From NCBI GenBank assembly GCA_913056375.1, contig CAJXNF010000228.1, positions 1-5,394 of the forward strand: 5,394 bases of DNA, given 5' to 3'. Below the pieces are notes generated by a model. The model did not search any database, was not told the origin of the DNA, and was given only the letters and a program-made list of their open reading frames with translations. This document shows positions 1 through 4,994 of this stretch, piece after piece (the first letter of the stretch is position 1; each line of letters begins with the position of its first letter). The position numbers and the translations under genes were made by a program. This stretch comes from an uncultured Pseudomonadota bacterium (lineage in GTDB: Bacteria > SAR324 > NAC60-12).

Positions 1-1000
1 CGTCACTGATGCTTACATCGTGAGCAATGGAATGCCAGAGGCCAACTTCGTTTACATAGCTTCGTAAAAGCTTGAGTCCCTCCACTAATTGATCCCAGGT
101 CAGCCCCATCGCTTCTGGCCTGATGTCCAATCCAATACTTGAGATGGTATCCAACATTTCCTCAGCTCCATCCTCATGAAGCATTGATCCAACGATCACA
201 CCTAGGCCAACAGGCTGTCCATGCAAGAACTTCTTTCCGGTTAGTTTTTCAAGCGTGTAAAAAAGGAAATGATCCGTTCCTTCGATGTGTCGAGGACACC
301 AGCCAGCGCCGTGATAACTGGTCCCCCATTTCAAGCCATCAACCAACGCCTCAATTCCCTTATCATTCATCACCCTGATACTGTCAATATTCTCCACAAT
401 TCCCCTGACTTTTCTCAAGGATTGTTGCGCTAGACCTTCATCGTATCGCCATTTTTCCTCGATCTTGCCCTCACGTTCTGCATAGCGCCAATCCAGCACT
501 CCTGTATGAAAACAGAGGATATCACCAATCCCTGACCAATTCAGGTGAGGTGGGCAATTAGCTAACACGTCATAATCAATATACACTGTCTCTGGAACTG
601 CCCACCCACGGTAAACGACTTTCCCATCAATTCGAATCCCAGAGCGCTGGCCATAGACCGCATTCACAGAAAGCGCTGTAGGAGCCTGGAACAACGGAAG
701 GTTTTTGCGCCAGCTGAAGTATTTTGCCACATCCAAGGCCTGTCCACCGCCAAGGCCCACAATCGCCCGCACTTCTCCAAGATTTTCAGCTTCTTTGTTG
801 AGATCATCCTGTTCAATCGAGCCACAAAAGTAAGTTTGGCACTCTGCTCCCTCAAAATGATGTCCAAACATTGGCCATAAATCTTCCATTGTAACCACAA
901 GGAAAGGTGGATTGACGAAATTCTTGAATTCATCCAAAAGTCCCCGGCCAAAGATTGTTGGGAAACCATAAGGAATTTCCTTGCTGTGATTGTGTTCCAT
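1..1000 (-). CDS. Iron-containing alcohol dehydrogenase / glycerol-1-phosphate dehydrogenase-like enzyme (partial, C-terminus off window)
   Basis: The reverse strand is open for 333 codons from ATG at 1000 down to the window edge with no stop, so the C-terminus is missing. The protein starts MEHNHSKEIPYGFPTIFGRG. It has the Rossmann-like nucleotide loop GLGGGQALD (residues 82-90), then APTALSVNA (106-114), as in the dehydroquinate synthase/Fe-ADH fold. The expected metal ligands are present: Asp160 in SGIGD, His244 in EGTDHF and His260 in LHGQPVGLG. The PTALS segment and the DWR stretch (170-172) resemble the sn-glycerol-1-phosphate dehydrogenase (Fe-ADH_2, AraM/EgsA-like) branch more than GldA, but this is judged by eye. 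It would be a cytosolic NAD(P)-dependent oxidoreductase acting on a polyol, sugar acid or DHAP; the substrate is not determined. The start is supported by GAGGAA four bases upstream. The gene is divergent from the transporter operon and shares its regulatory region. Family confidence is high; substrate confidence is low. Confidence 0.88.
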   Translation of the reverse strand, partial: MEHNHSKEIPYGFPTIFGRGLLDEFKNFVNPPFLVVTMEDLWPMFGHHFEGAECQTYFCGSIEQDDLNKEAENLGEVRAIVGLGGGQALDVAKYFSWRKNLPLFQAPTALSVNAVYGQRSGIRIDGKVVYRGWAVPETVYIDYDVLANCPPHLNWSGIGDILCFHTGVLDWRYAEREGKIEEKWRYDEGLAQQSLRKVRGIVENIDSIRVMNDKGIEALVDGLKWGTSYHGAGWCPRHIEGTDHFLFYTLEKLTGKKFLHGQPVGLGVIVGSMLHEDGAEEMLDTISSIGLDIRPEAMGLTWDQLVEGLKLLRSYVNEVGLWHSIAHDVSISD

Positions 1001-1004
1001 GATG

Positions 1005-1010
1005 TTCCTC
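1005..1010 (-). promoter_or_regulatory. Ribosome binding site of the dehydrogenase gene
   Basis: Read on the minus strand this is GAGGAA, four bases before the ATG at 1000. It is a good Shine-Dalgarno match and fixes the start of the divergent dehydrogenase. Confidence 0.7.
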
Positions 1011-1111
1011 AATTTTGTGTAAATCCCAAAAAGATATTTCGATTCTGGCCCGAGGCTTTAACTGAAAAACGAATTTCGTTCAAGGAAGATTTTTTGGTGA
1101 ACATTTTTTAC

Positions 1112-1140
1112 TCGACAATATTTGGAATACCAAATACCTT
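1112..1140 (+). promoter_or_regulatory. Candidate promoter of the tct operon
   Basis: TCGACA (1112-1117) matches the sigma-70 -35 consensus at five of six bases. It lies 17 bp before TACCTT (1135-1140), which matches the -10 at only three of six. Transcription would begin near 1147, leaving a short leader containing the tctC ribosome binding site. The palindrome at 1119-1136 would fill the spacer, a usual position for repressor binding. The weak -10 keeps confidence low. No convincing promoter was found for the divergent dehydrogenase gene. Confidence 0.35.
1119..1136. promoter_or_regulatory. FadR/GntR-type operator palindrome
   Basis: TATTTGGAATACCAAATA is an inverted repeat with perfect 7-bp arms (TATTTGG / CCAAATA) around AATA. 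It differs by one base from a fully symmetric TTTGGTATACCAAA core. FCD-type GntR regulators (FadR, UxuR/ExuR and relatives) commonly bind TTGG-N4-CCAA-like sites. It lies between the divergent dehydrogenase and tctC starts, 37 bp before the tctC ATG. The GntR protein encoded at 4275-4994 is the natural candidate to bind it (inference). Confidence 0.6.
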
Positions 1141-1162
1141 TCAGCGCTCTTTCTCAATCTCT

Positions 1163-1170
1163 AAGGAGGA
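1163..1170 (+). promoter_or_regulatory. Strong ribosome binding site of tctC
   Basis: AAGGAGGA ends three bases before the ATG at 1174 and is close to a perfect anti-16S match. It is by far the best Shine-Dalgarno in the operon, in contrast to tctB and tctA, which have none that is clear. This fits high expression of the periplasmic receptor relative to the membrane subunits. Confidence 0.85.
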
Positions 1171-1173
1171 ATC

Positions 1174-2124
1174 ATGAAGAAACTATTCACAACAGCGTTA
1201 GCAGCTGTGATGCTGCTTGGTGGCACATTGGTCAGTGCCAGTGACTATCCAAACAAAACTGTAGAGGTAATCACTCATGCTGGAGCAGGGGGTGGGACCG
1301 ACGTAACTGCTCGAATGATGATGCTGCGCGCACGCAGGGTGTTGGGCGAAGACATGGTGGTTGTCAACAAGCGTGGTGGGGGTGGCTCCGTAGCTATGGA
1401 TTATTATCTTGAGCAGCCAGCTGATGGCTATTCAATTTTGACCTTCACAATTGGTCATGCTGCTGAGTTAGCGAAAAACAAAACCAAAATGACCTTGGAT
1501 GACGTCCGCCCAATTGCCAGAGGCACGGACGACCCGCAAATTTTGATGGTCCGCTGCGGGGTCTATGACAGCGCTCAAAGCTTTGTTAATGCACAGAAAG
1601 ATAAACCGTTGACTTATGGGACAACGCACCTTGGAAACATTGATGATGTTTCAGCATTTATGTTCACAAAGCGAGGCAACCTAGCAACACCAAAGATCGT
1701 CCCATTTGATGGTGGTGGTGAACTGGCAACCCAATTGGTAGCAGGTGCCGTGGATGTCGGTGTATTGAACTTAGCTGAAGCTGGAGCACAAATTGAAGCT
1801 GGAGATGTCTGCCCAATCGTTGTTCTTGCTGATGAGAGAATGTCAGCAATTTCCGATGTTTCCACTGCAAAAGAATTGGGAATCCCTGTTAGTTTTTCTA
1901 CTGTCAGAGGATTTGTCGTTCACAAAGATGTCCCAGATGACGTAGCTAAGAAAATTGAGGATTCACTGATCAAAGCCATGAAACATGGAGTTTATCAGGG
2001 TTTCCTAACATCTGTGGGCTTAGATTCGACTTCTGTAGCTGGTTCTGAAGTTTGGGGTAACCAGCTGCAAACGATGGTGACTGATATGAAAGATGCCCTC
2101 ACTGAATTGGGCTTCATTCAATAA
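1174..2124 (+). CDS. tctC: Tripartite tricarboxylate transporter substrate-binding protein (TctC/Bug family)
   Basis: This is a periplasmic solute receptor that captures a carboxylate and delivers it to the TctAB membrane complex. The 316-residue length is normal for the family. Residues 1-22 form a Sec signal peptide: KK at 2-3, a hydrophobic core, and a likely cleavage after VSA (20-22). The mature protein opens with DYPNKTVEVITHAGAGGGTD, the conserved Bug N-terminus whose glycine-rich loop (about 36-42) contacts the ligand carboxylate. A second glycine-rich segment, NKRGGGGSVAMDY, follows near residue 65, with the ADGYSIL motif after it. FDGGGELATQLVAGAVDVGV is the usual mid-domain segment. 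Two cysteines, C128 and C213, occur in the mature protein. It is the first gene of tctCBA and has a strong RBS. The ligand cannot be read from sequence; Bug proteins bind citrate, dicarboxylates, aromatic acids, nicotinate or sugar acids. The neighbouring PdxA-like enzyme hints at a sugar acid (inference). Confidence 0.93.
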   Translation: MKKLFTTALAAVMLLGGTLVSASDYPNKTVEVITHAGAGGGTDVTARMMMLRARRVLGEDMVVVNKRGGGGSVAMDYYLEQPADGYSILTFTIGHAAELAKNKTKMTLDDVRPIARGTDDPQILMVRCGVYDSAQSFVNAQKDKPLTYGTTHLGNIDDVSAFMFTKRGNLATPKIVPFDGGGELATQLVAGAVDVGVLNLAEAGAQIEAGDVCPIVVLADERMSAISDVSTAKELGIPVSFSTVRGFVVHKDVPDDVAKKIEDSLIKAMKHGVYQGFLTSVGLDSTSVAGSEVWGNQLQTMVTDMKDALTELGFIQ

Positions 2125-2135
2125 CTCCTCTGATT

Positions 2136-2154
2136 GTGCCTCATTTTGGGGCAC
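2136..2154 (+). other. Intercistronic stem-loop between tctC and tctB
   Basis: GTGCCTC (2136-2142) pairs with GGGGCAC (2148-2154), including one G-U pair, around a five-base ATTTT loop. It begins 11 bases after the tctC stop. What follows is pyrimidine-rich (CTCTTCCCCTCTC) but is not a U-tract, so full Rho-independent termination is doubtful. A hairpin here could stabilise the upstream tctC message or attenuate read-through into tctBA, giving excess receptor over membrane subunits (inference). Confidence 0.5.
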
Positions 2155-2178
2155 CTCTTCCCCTCTCGGTTTCATCAG

Positions 2179-2661
2179 ATGGCCAATCAATCCAACTCCA
2201 TAAAATCAGGCTCAGCAAATGTCAGTCGCTGGGTAATCCCTGGATTGATCATCTTGTTCTGTGCCATTGCCTTTAATTTAACGACTCAATTTGACCGTGT
2301 TCCAGAAATTCTCAAGCGGGGCATTCAGCCTTCTGATTTTCCACAATTAATCCTTTTGTTGTTGATTGGCCTAGCTTGCTTACTACCTTTTGAAAACACC
2401 CAACACAACCGACCTGCCGTTCCACCTTCAGTGTTTATATCACTCGCATTGATGGTGGTTTTTGTTCTATTGACACACTTAGATTTCTTTATTGCACTAG
2501 GCTGTTTTAGTGGAATGCTGTCTTTCAGTTGGGGGGAGCGCCGATTAGGAGCTTTGCTTCTGGTTACTCTGTTTTTTCCAACATTTGTGTTTTTTCTCTT
2601 CGATCTGGTCTTTGAAGTCCGCTTCCCACGCGGTTTATTGACGAATCTTTGGTACGGGTAA
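2179..2661 (+). CDS. tctB: TTT transporter small membrane subunit (TctB family)
   Basis: This is the small inner-membrane subunit that partners TctA in tricarboxylate-type transport. From the ATG at 2179 it is 160 residues, a normal TctB length. Hydrophobic segments lie near residues 18-36, 54-71, 85-99, 103-116 and 123-145, so four or five membrane spans are likely. Family hallmarks visible are the SDFPQLILLLLIG segment (52-64), corresponding to the FP-containing start of the second helix, and the C-terminal FEVRFPRGLL (145-154), matching the usual F-x-V-x-(L/F)-P-x-G ending. Sequence conservation in TctB is low, so position between tctC and tctA is strong support. No clear Shine-Dalgarno precedes 2179. 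The frame extends up to a TTG at 2134, but that codon lies just before the intercistronic hairpin and would add 15 residues of unlikely sequence. The stop is two bases before the preferred tctA start. Confidence 0.87.
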   Translation: MANQSNSIKSGSANVSRWVIPGLIILFCAIAFNLTTQFDRVPEILKRGIQPSDFPQLILLLLIGLACLLPFENTQHNRPAVPPSVFISLALMVVFVLLTHLDFFIALGCFSGMLSFSWGERRLGALLLVTLFFPTFVFFLFDLVFEVRFPRGLLTNLWYG

Positions 2662-2663
2662 AA

Positions 2664-4142
2664 TTGGAAGCCATCTTCTCTGGTCTTTGGGCGCTAGCTG
2701 ACCCAATGCTGCTCCTGTTGATTGTGTTGGCCACTTTAGGAGGGATTCTTGTCGGAGCGCTCCCTGGTCTGAATGCTACCAACGGGGTTGCGCTTCTACT
2801 TCCCTTTACCATCACAATGGAACCGATTGCAGCAATTGCGGTTCTCACTACGATCTATTGTGCAGCGACCTTTGCTGGCGCGATCACTGCCATTTTGATC
2901 AATACTCCCGGTACTTCTGCAAGTGCTACCACCTGTCTTGATGGATATCCTCTAGCTCAACGCGGGGAGGCAGGAAGAGCTCTCGGAATGGCAGCTGTCT
3001 CTTCTACAATTGGCGGAATCATCAGCGTACTTTGTCTGATGGCAGCGGCCCCGCTCTTAGCTGGAGCTGCTTATAAATTTGCTCCTCCCGAATATTTTGC
3101 ACTGACCGTCTTCGGCCTCTCGATGCTGGCTTCCATTGGCGAAGAATCCTCGATAAAAAGCATCATGTCTGGGGCATTCGGCGTTTTGTTGGCAACAGTC
3201 GGTATTGATCTGCTCACGACCGTTGAACGTTTTACCTTTGGAATGAACGAATTAACCGAAGGGATTGGCTTTGTACCAGTCATGATTGGAGTATTTGGAA
3301 TTGCAGAACTTCTTACTCAGGCGGGTCAACTTGGGATTGTCCGTGAACGAATCACTCTTCGCGCTATTCAATTGCCCAGCAAGGCGGATTATCAGAAAAC
3401 CTGGAAGGCAATTTTACGTTCGTCAGGGATTGGGACATTCATCGGAATTTTGCCAGCAGAAGGAGCGACCATCGCATCAATGATTGGATACAATGAGGCT
3501 AAGCGCTGGTCAAAAACTCCTGAAGAATTCGGGAAAGGCTCTATCGAAGGAATTGCCGGTAGCGAAGCTGCTAACAATTCGGCAACAGGTGGTGCCATGG
3601 TGCCTACCTTGGCTCTTGGAATACCAGGAAGTCCCACTGCTGCTGTAATTCTAGCTGGCTTGATGGTCCATGGTCTACGACCAGGGCCAACCATGTTTAC
3701 CGAGCAATCTACTTTCGTTTTTGCCATTTTCTGGTCGATGCTTTTGGTCAACGTCTTATTTTTCTTCGTGGGCTTGTATGGCGCACGCATCTTTGCACGG
3801 GCCACTTTGATCCCATTGACAATTCTATGGCCCATGGTCTTTCTTTTTTCAATGGTTGGGGCCTACGCACTGGATCAATCGATGATTGATGTCTGGATTG
3901 CCCTTATCTTTGGTGTGATCGGCTACCTGATGAAGAGGTATGGATTCTCAGTAGTATCTCTTGCAATAGGCTTGATTCTGGGAGGGATGCTAGAGAAGCG
4001 TCTAGGACAGAGCATGGTGATGTTGGACGAACAATGGTGGTTGATCGCAACAAGACCACTTTCTTTGTTTTTCCTTGTTTTGACAGTTTTGGCGCTGGCT
4101 GGACCCTTTCTGTTGCGAAAGATAAAATCGATAAAATCTTGA
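2664..4142 (+). CDS. tctA: TTT transporter large membrane subunit (TctA family)
   Basis: This is the large polytopic permease subunit, probably driving carboxylate uptake with an ion gradient. It has about 492 residues, typical for TctA, and many hydrophobic segments (roughly ten to twelve spans). Conserved elements include LVGALPGLNATNG (about 29-41) in the first repeat; INTPGTSASATTCLDGYPLA, with the family's DGYP motif; and in the second repeat GTFIGILPAEGATIA (257-271), the SKTPEEFGKGSIEG segment, then SEAANNSATGGAMVPTLALG and IPGSPTAAV. No ATG fits the N-terminus. TTG at 2664, two bases after the tctB stop, gives the usual M-E start. An in-frame TTG at 2649 would overlap tctB by 13 bases and is the alternative. 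ATG 2706 would cut the first helix. Neither TTG has a strong RBS, so translational coupling to tctB is likely. The protein is complete and ends in a basic tail (RKIKSIKS). Confidence 0.93.
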   Translation: MEAIFSGLWALADPMLLLLIVLATLGGILVGALPGLNATNGVALLLPFTITMEPIAAIAVLTTIYCAATFAGAITAILINTPGTSASATTCLDGYPLAQRGEAGRALGMAAVSSTIGGIISVLCLMAAAPLLAGAAYKFAPPEYFALTVFGLSMLASIGEESSIKSIMSGAFGVLLATVGIDLLTTVERFTFGMNELTEGIGFVPVMIGVFGIAELLTQAGQLGIVRERITLRAIQLPSKADYQKTWKAILRSSGIGTFIGILPAEGATIASMIGYNEAKRWSKTPEEFGKGSIEGIAGSEAANNSATGGAMVPTLALGIPGSPTAAVILAGLMVHGLRPGPTMFTEQSTFVFAIFWSMLLVNVLFFFVGLYGARIFARATLIPLTILWPMVFLFSMVGAYALDQSMIDVWIALIFGVIGYLMKRYGFSVVSLAIGLILGGMLEKRLGQSMVMLDEQWWLIATRPLSLFFLVLTVLALAGPFLLRKIKSIKS

Positions 4143-4184
4143 GAACTTTGTGAAGGTAGTTCTGGTTCTCTAATTTATTAATGA

Positions 4185-4204
4185 ATTTTCAAATAGCTGA
4201 AAAT
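4185..4204. repeat. 20-bp inverted repeat upstream of the GntR gene (distal)
   Basis: ATTTTCA (4185-4191) and TGAAAAT (4198-4204) are perfect 7-bp arms around AATAGC. The site could be a regulator binding site or an RNA hairpin in read-through transcript from tctA. The arms are mostly A/T, so chance occurrence in this AT-rich stretch is possible. Confidence 0.35.
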
Positions 4205-4234
4205 ATTTGCTTATCTAAGAATAAGTTTTGATTT

Positions 4235-4254
4235 TTAGATTTTATATAATCTAA
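4235..4254. promoter_or_regulatory. 20-bp imperfect palindrome overlapping the GntR promoter
   Basis: TTAGATTTTATATAATCTAA has 7-bp perfect arms (TTAGATT / AATCTAA); it is symmetric over all 20 bp except one mismatched pair (T4242/T4247). It covers the TATAAT at 4245-4250, where binding would block transcription. This fits autorepression of the GntR gene, but the sequence does not resemble the TTGG-type site before tctC, so binding by the same protein is uncertain. Confidence 0.4.
4245..4250 (+). promoter_or_regulatory. -10 box of the GntR gene promoter
   Basis: TATAAT matches the sigma-70 -10 consensus exactly and lies 24 bp before the ATG at 4275, implying a start near 4257 and a leader of under 20 bases. 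The -35 position (about 4222-4227, TAAGTT) is poor, so the promoter may be weak or activator-dependent, or the match may be chance in AT-rich DNA. Confidence 0.4.
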
Positions 4255-4274
4255 TTCAGAATCATAATTTTGGG

Positions 4275-4994
4275 ATGCAACCACTTGACGAATTGAAGAC
4301 TTCTGGGCAACCACTGCTCAAACCAAGAAGAACGCTTGCTGATGAGGCAGCTGATGCACTCAGAGAACTTATTTTGCTGGAAAAGCTAAAACCCGGGATT
4401 CCTGTGCCAGAACGCGATCTCGCCTCGGTGCTGGGCATCAGCAGAACTCCACTCCGAGAAGCCCTAAAGATTTTGGAACACGAAGGTTTGGTAGAGTACA
4501 GTTCGACTCGACGACCCTTTGTAGCCAATCCTTCACTTCTGGAATTAGCTGATTTGATCAAAATCATTGGTGCGTTGGAGTCGCTTGCCGGTGAACTGGC
4601 TTGTGAACGAGCAACTCAGGATGAGATCAATTCAATTGCAGCATTAGCAGAAGAAATGTCTGAAAAATCTGACAGGATTGAGCCGTTGGAGTTCTTTAAG
4701 ATTGACATGGAATTTCACCGGCAACTGGTGGCTGCAAGCCGCAATCCAGCTCTGATTGAGACTCATCGCCAGTACAATGCTCGTCTTTGGAGAGCGCGTT
4801 TTGTGTCTTCTCGGAGAGCGACAAGACGACCAATGACCCTTAACCAACATGACCAAATCGCCACCTCACTCAAAGAAAGAGATACTCAAAAGATAGCGAT
4901 TGAATTGCGCACCCATCTCGACACCACGATCAAAAATATTGCTGAAGATCAAGAAGATACTCTTTTGAAATCAGACCTGGAAAACAACTCATGA
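4275..4994 (+). CDS. GntR-family transcriptional regulator, FCD (FadR) subfamily
   Basis: This 239-residue DNA-binding repressor or activator probably responds to a carboxylate or sugar-acid metabolite. Residues 20-78 form the GntR winged helix-turn-helix, with LADEAADALRELIL as the first helix, VPERDLASVLGISRTPLREAL (44-64) as the HTH, and HEGLVEYSSTRRPFVA leading into the wing. Residues about 85-225 form the all-helical FCD effector domain. Its four metal ligands are in place: Asp144 and His148 in DMEFH, His192 in QHDQI and His214 in RTHLD, so a metal-assisted carboxylate pocket is expected. The ATG at 4275 has no clear Shine-Dalgarno and may use a very short leader; no better in-frame start exists, and a stop lies upstream at 4236. 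The stop overlaps the PdxA-like gene by ATGA, so the two are probably co-translated. The TTGG-N4-CCAA palindrome before tctC is its likely target (inference). Confidence 0.93.
   Translation: MQPLDELKTSGQPLLKPRRTLADEAADALRELILLEKLKPGIPVPERDLASVLGISRTPLREALKILEHEGLVEYSSTRRPFVANPSLLELADLIKIIGALESLAGELACERATQDEINSIAALAEEMSEKSDRIEPLEFFKIDMEFHRQLVAASRNPALIETHRQYNARLWRARFVSSRRATRRPMTLNQHDQIATSLKERDTQKIAIELRTHLDTTIKNIAEDQEDTLLKSDLENNS

Larger units (their letters stand above)
4143..4274. other. AT-rich intergenic region between tctA and the GntR gene
   Basis: These 132 bases are strongly AT-rich. A weak 6-bp inverted repeat, AGAACT (4142-4147) and AGTTCT (4158-4163) with a 10-base loop, sits at the tctA stop. 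It is followed by TAATTTATTA rather than a U-tract, so it is at best a poor terminator. Two 20-bp inverted repeats (4185-4204 and 4235-4254) and a TATAAT box are listed separately. No TTGG-N4-CCAA site like the one before tctC was found here. Confidence 0.5.

Noticed and set aside
664..969. A 101-codon minus-strand open frame inside the dehydrogenase
   Set aside because: It is out of frame with the clear Fe-ADH-fold protein on the same strand, which explains the region fully.
1..1000. Possible pseudogene or frameshift in the dehydrogenase
   Set aside because: The reading frame is continuous over all 333 visible codons with all key residues present; only the window edge truncates it.
1068..1080. 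AACGA-ATT-TCGTT inverted repeat in the divergent region
   Set aside because: The arms are only 5 bp and the form does not resemble a GntR/FCD site; it is compatible with chance.
1056..1083. Minus-strand promoter for the dehydrogenase (TTGAAC with TTAAAG)
   Set aside because: The spacer is 16 bp and the -10 matches only three of six bases; other combinations are no better, so no promoter is called.
986..1177. A 63-codon plus-strand open frame between the dehydrogenase and tctC
   Set aside because: It lies mostly across the regulatory region, overlaps the palindrome and the tctC ribosome binding site, has no ribosome binding site of its own and shows no recognisable protein features.
3392..3835. 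A 147-codon antisense open frame inside tctA
   Set aside because: It is a shadow of a strongly conserved TctA segment on the other strand and its translation has no domain features.
4142..4163. Rho-independent terminator after tctA
   Set aside because: The stem is only six base pairs with a 10-base loop and no U-tract follows.
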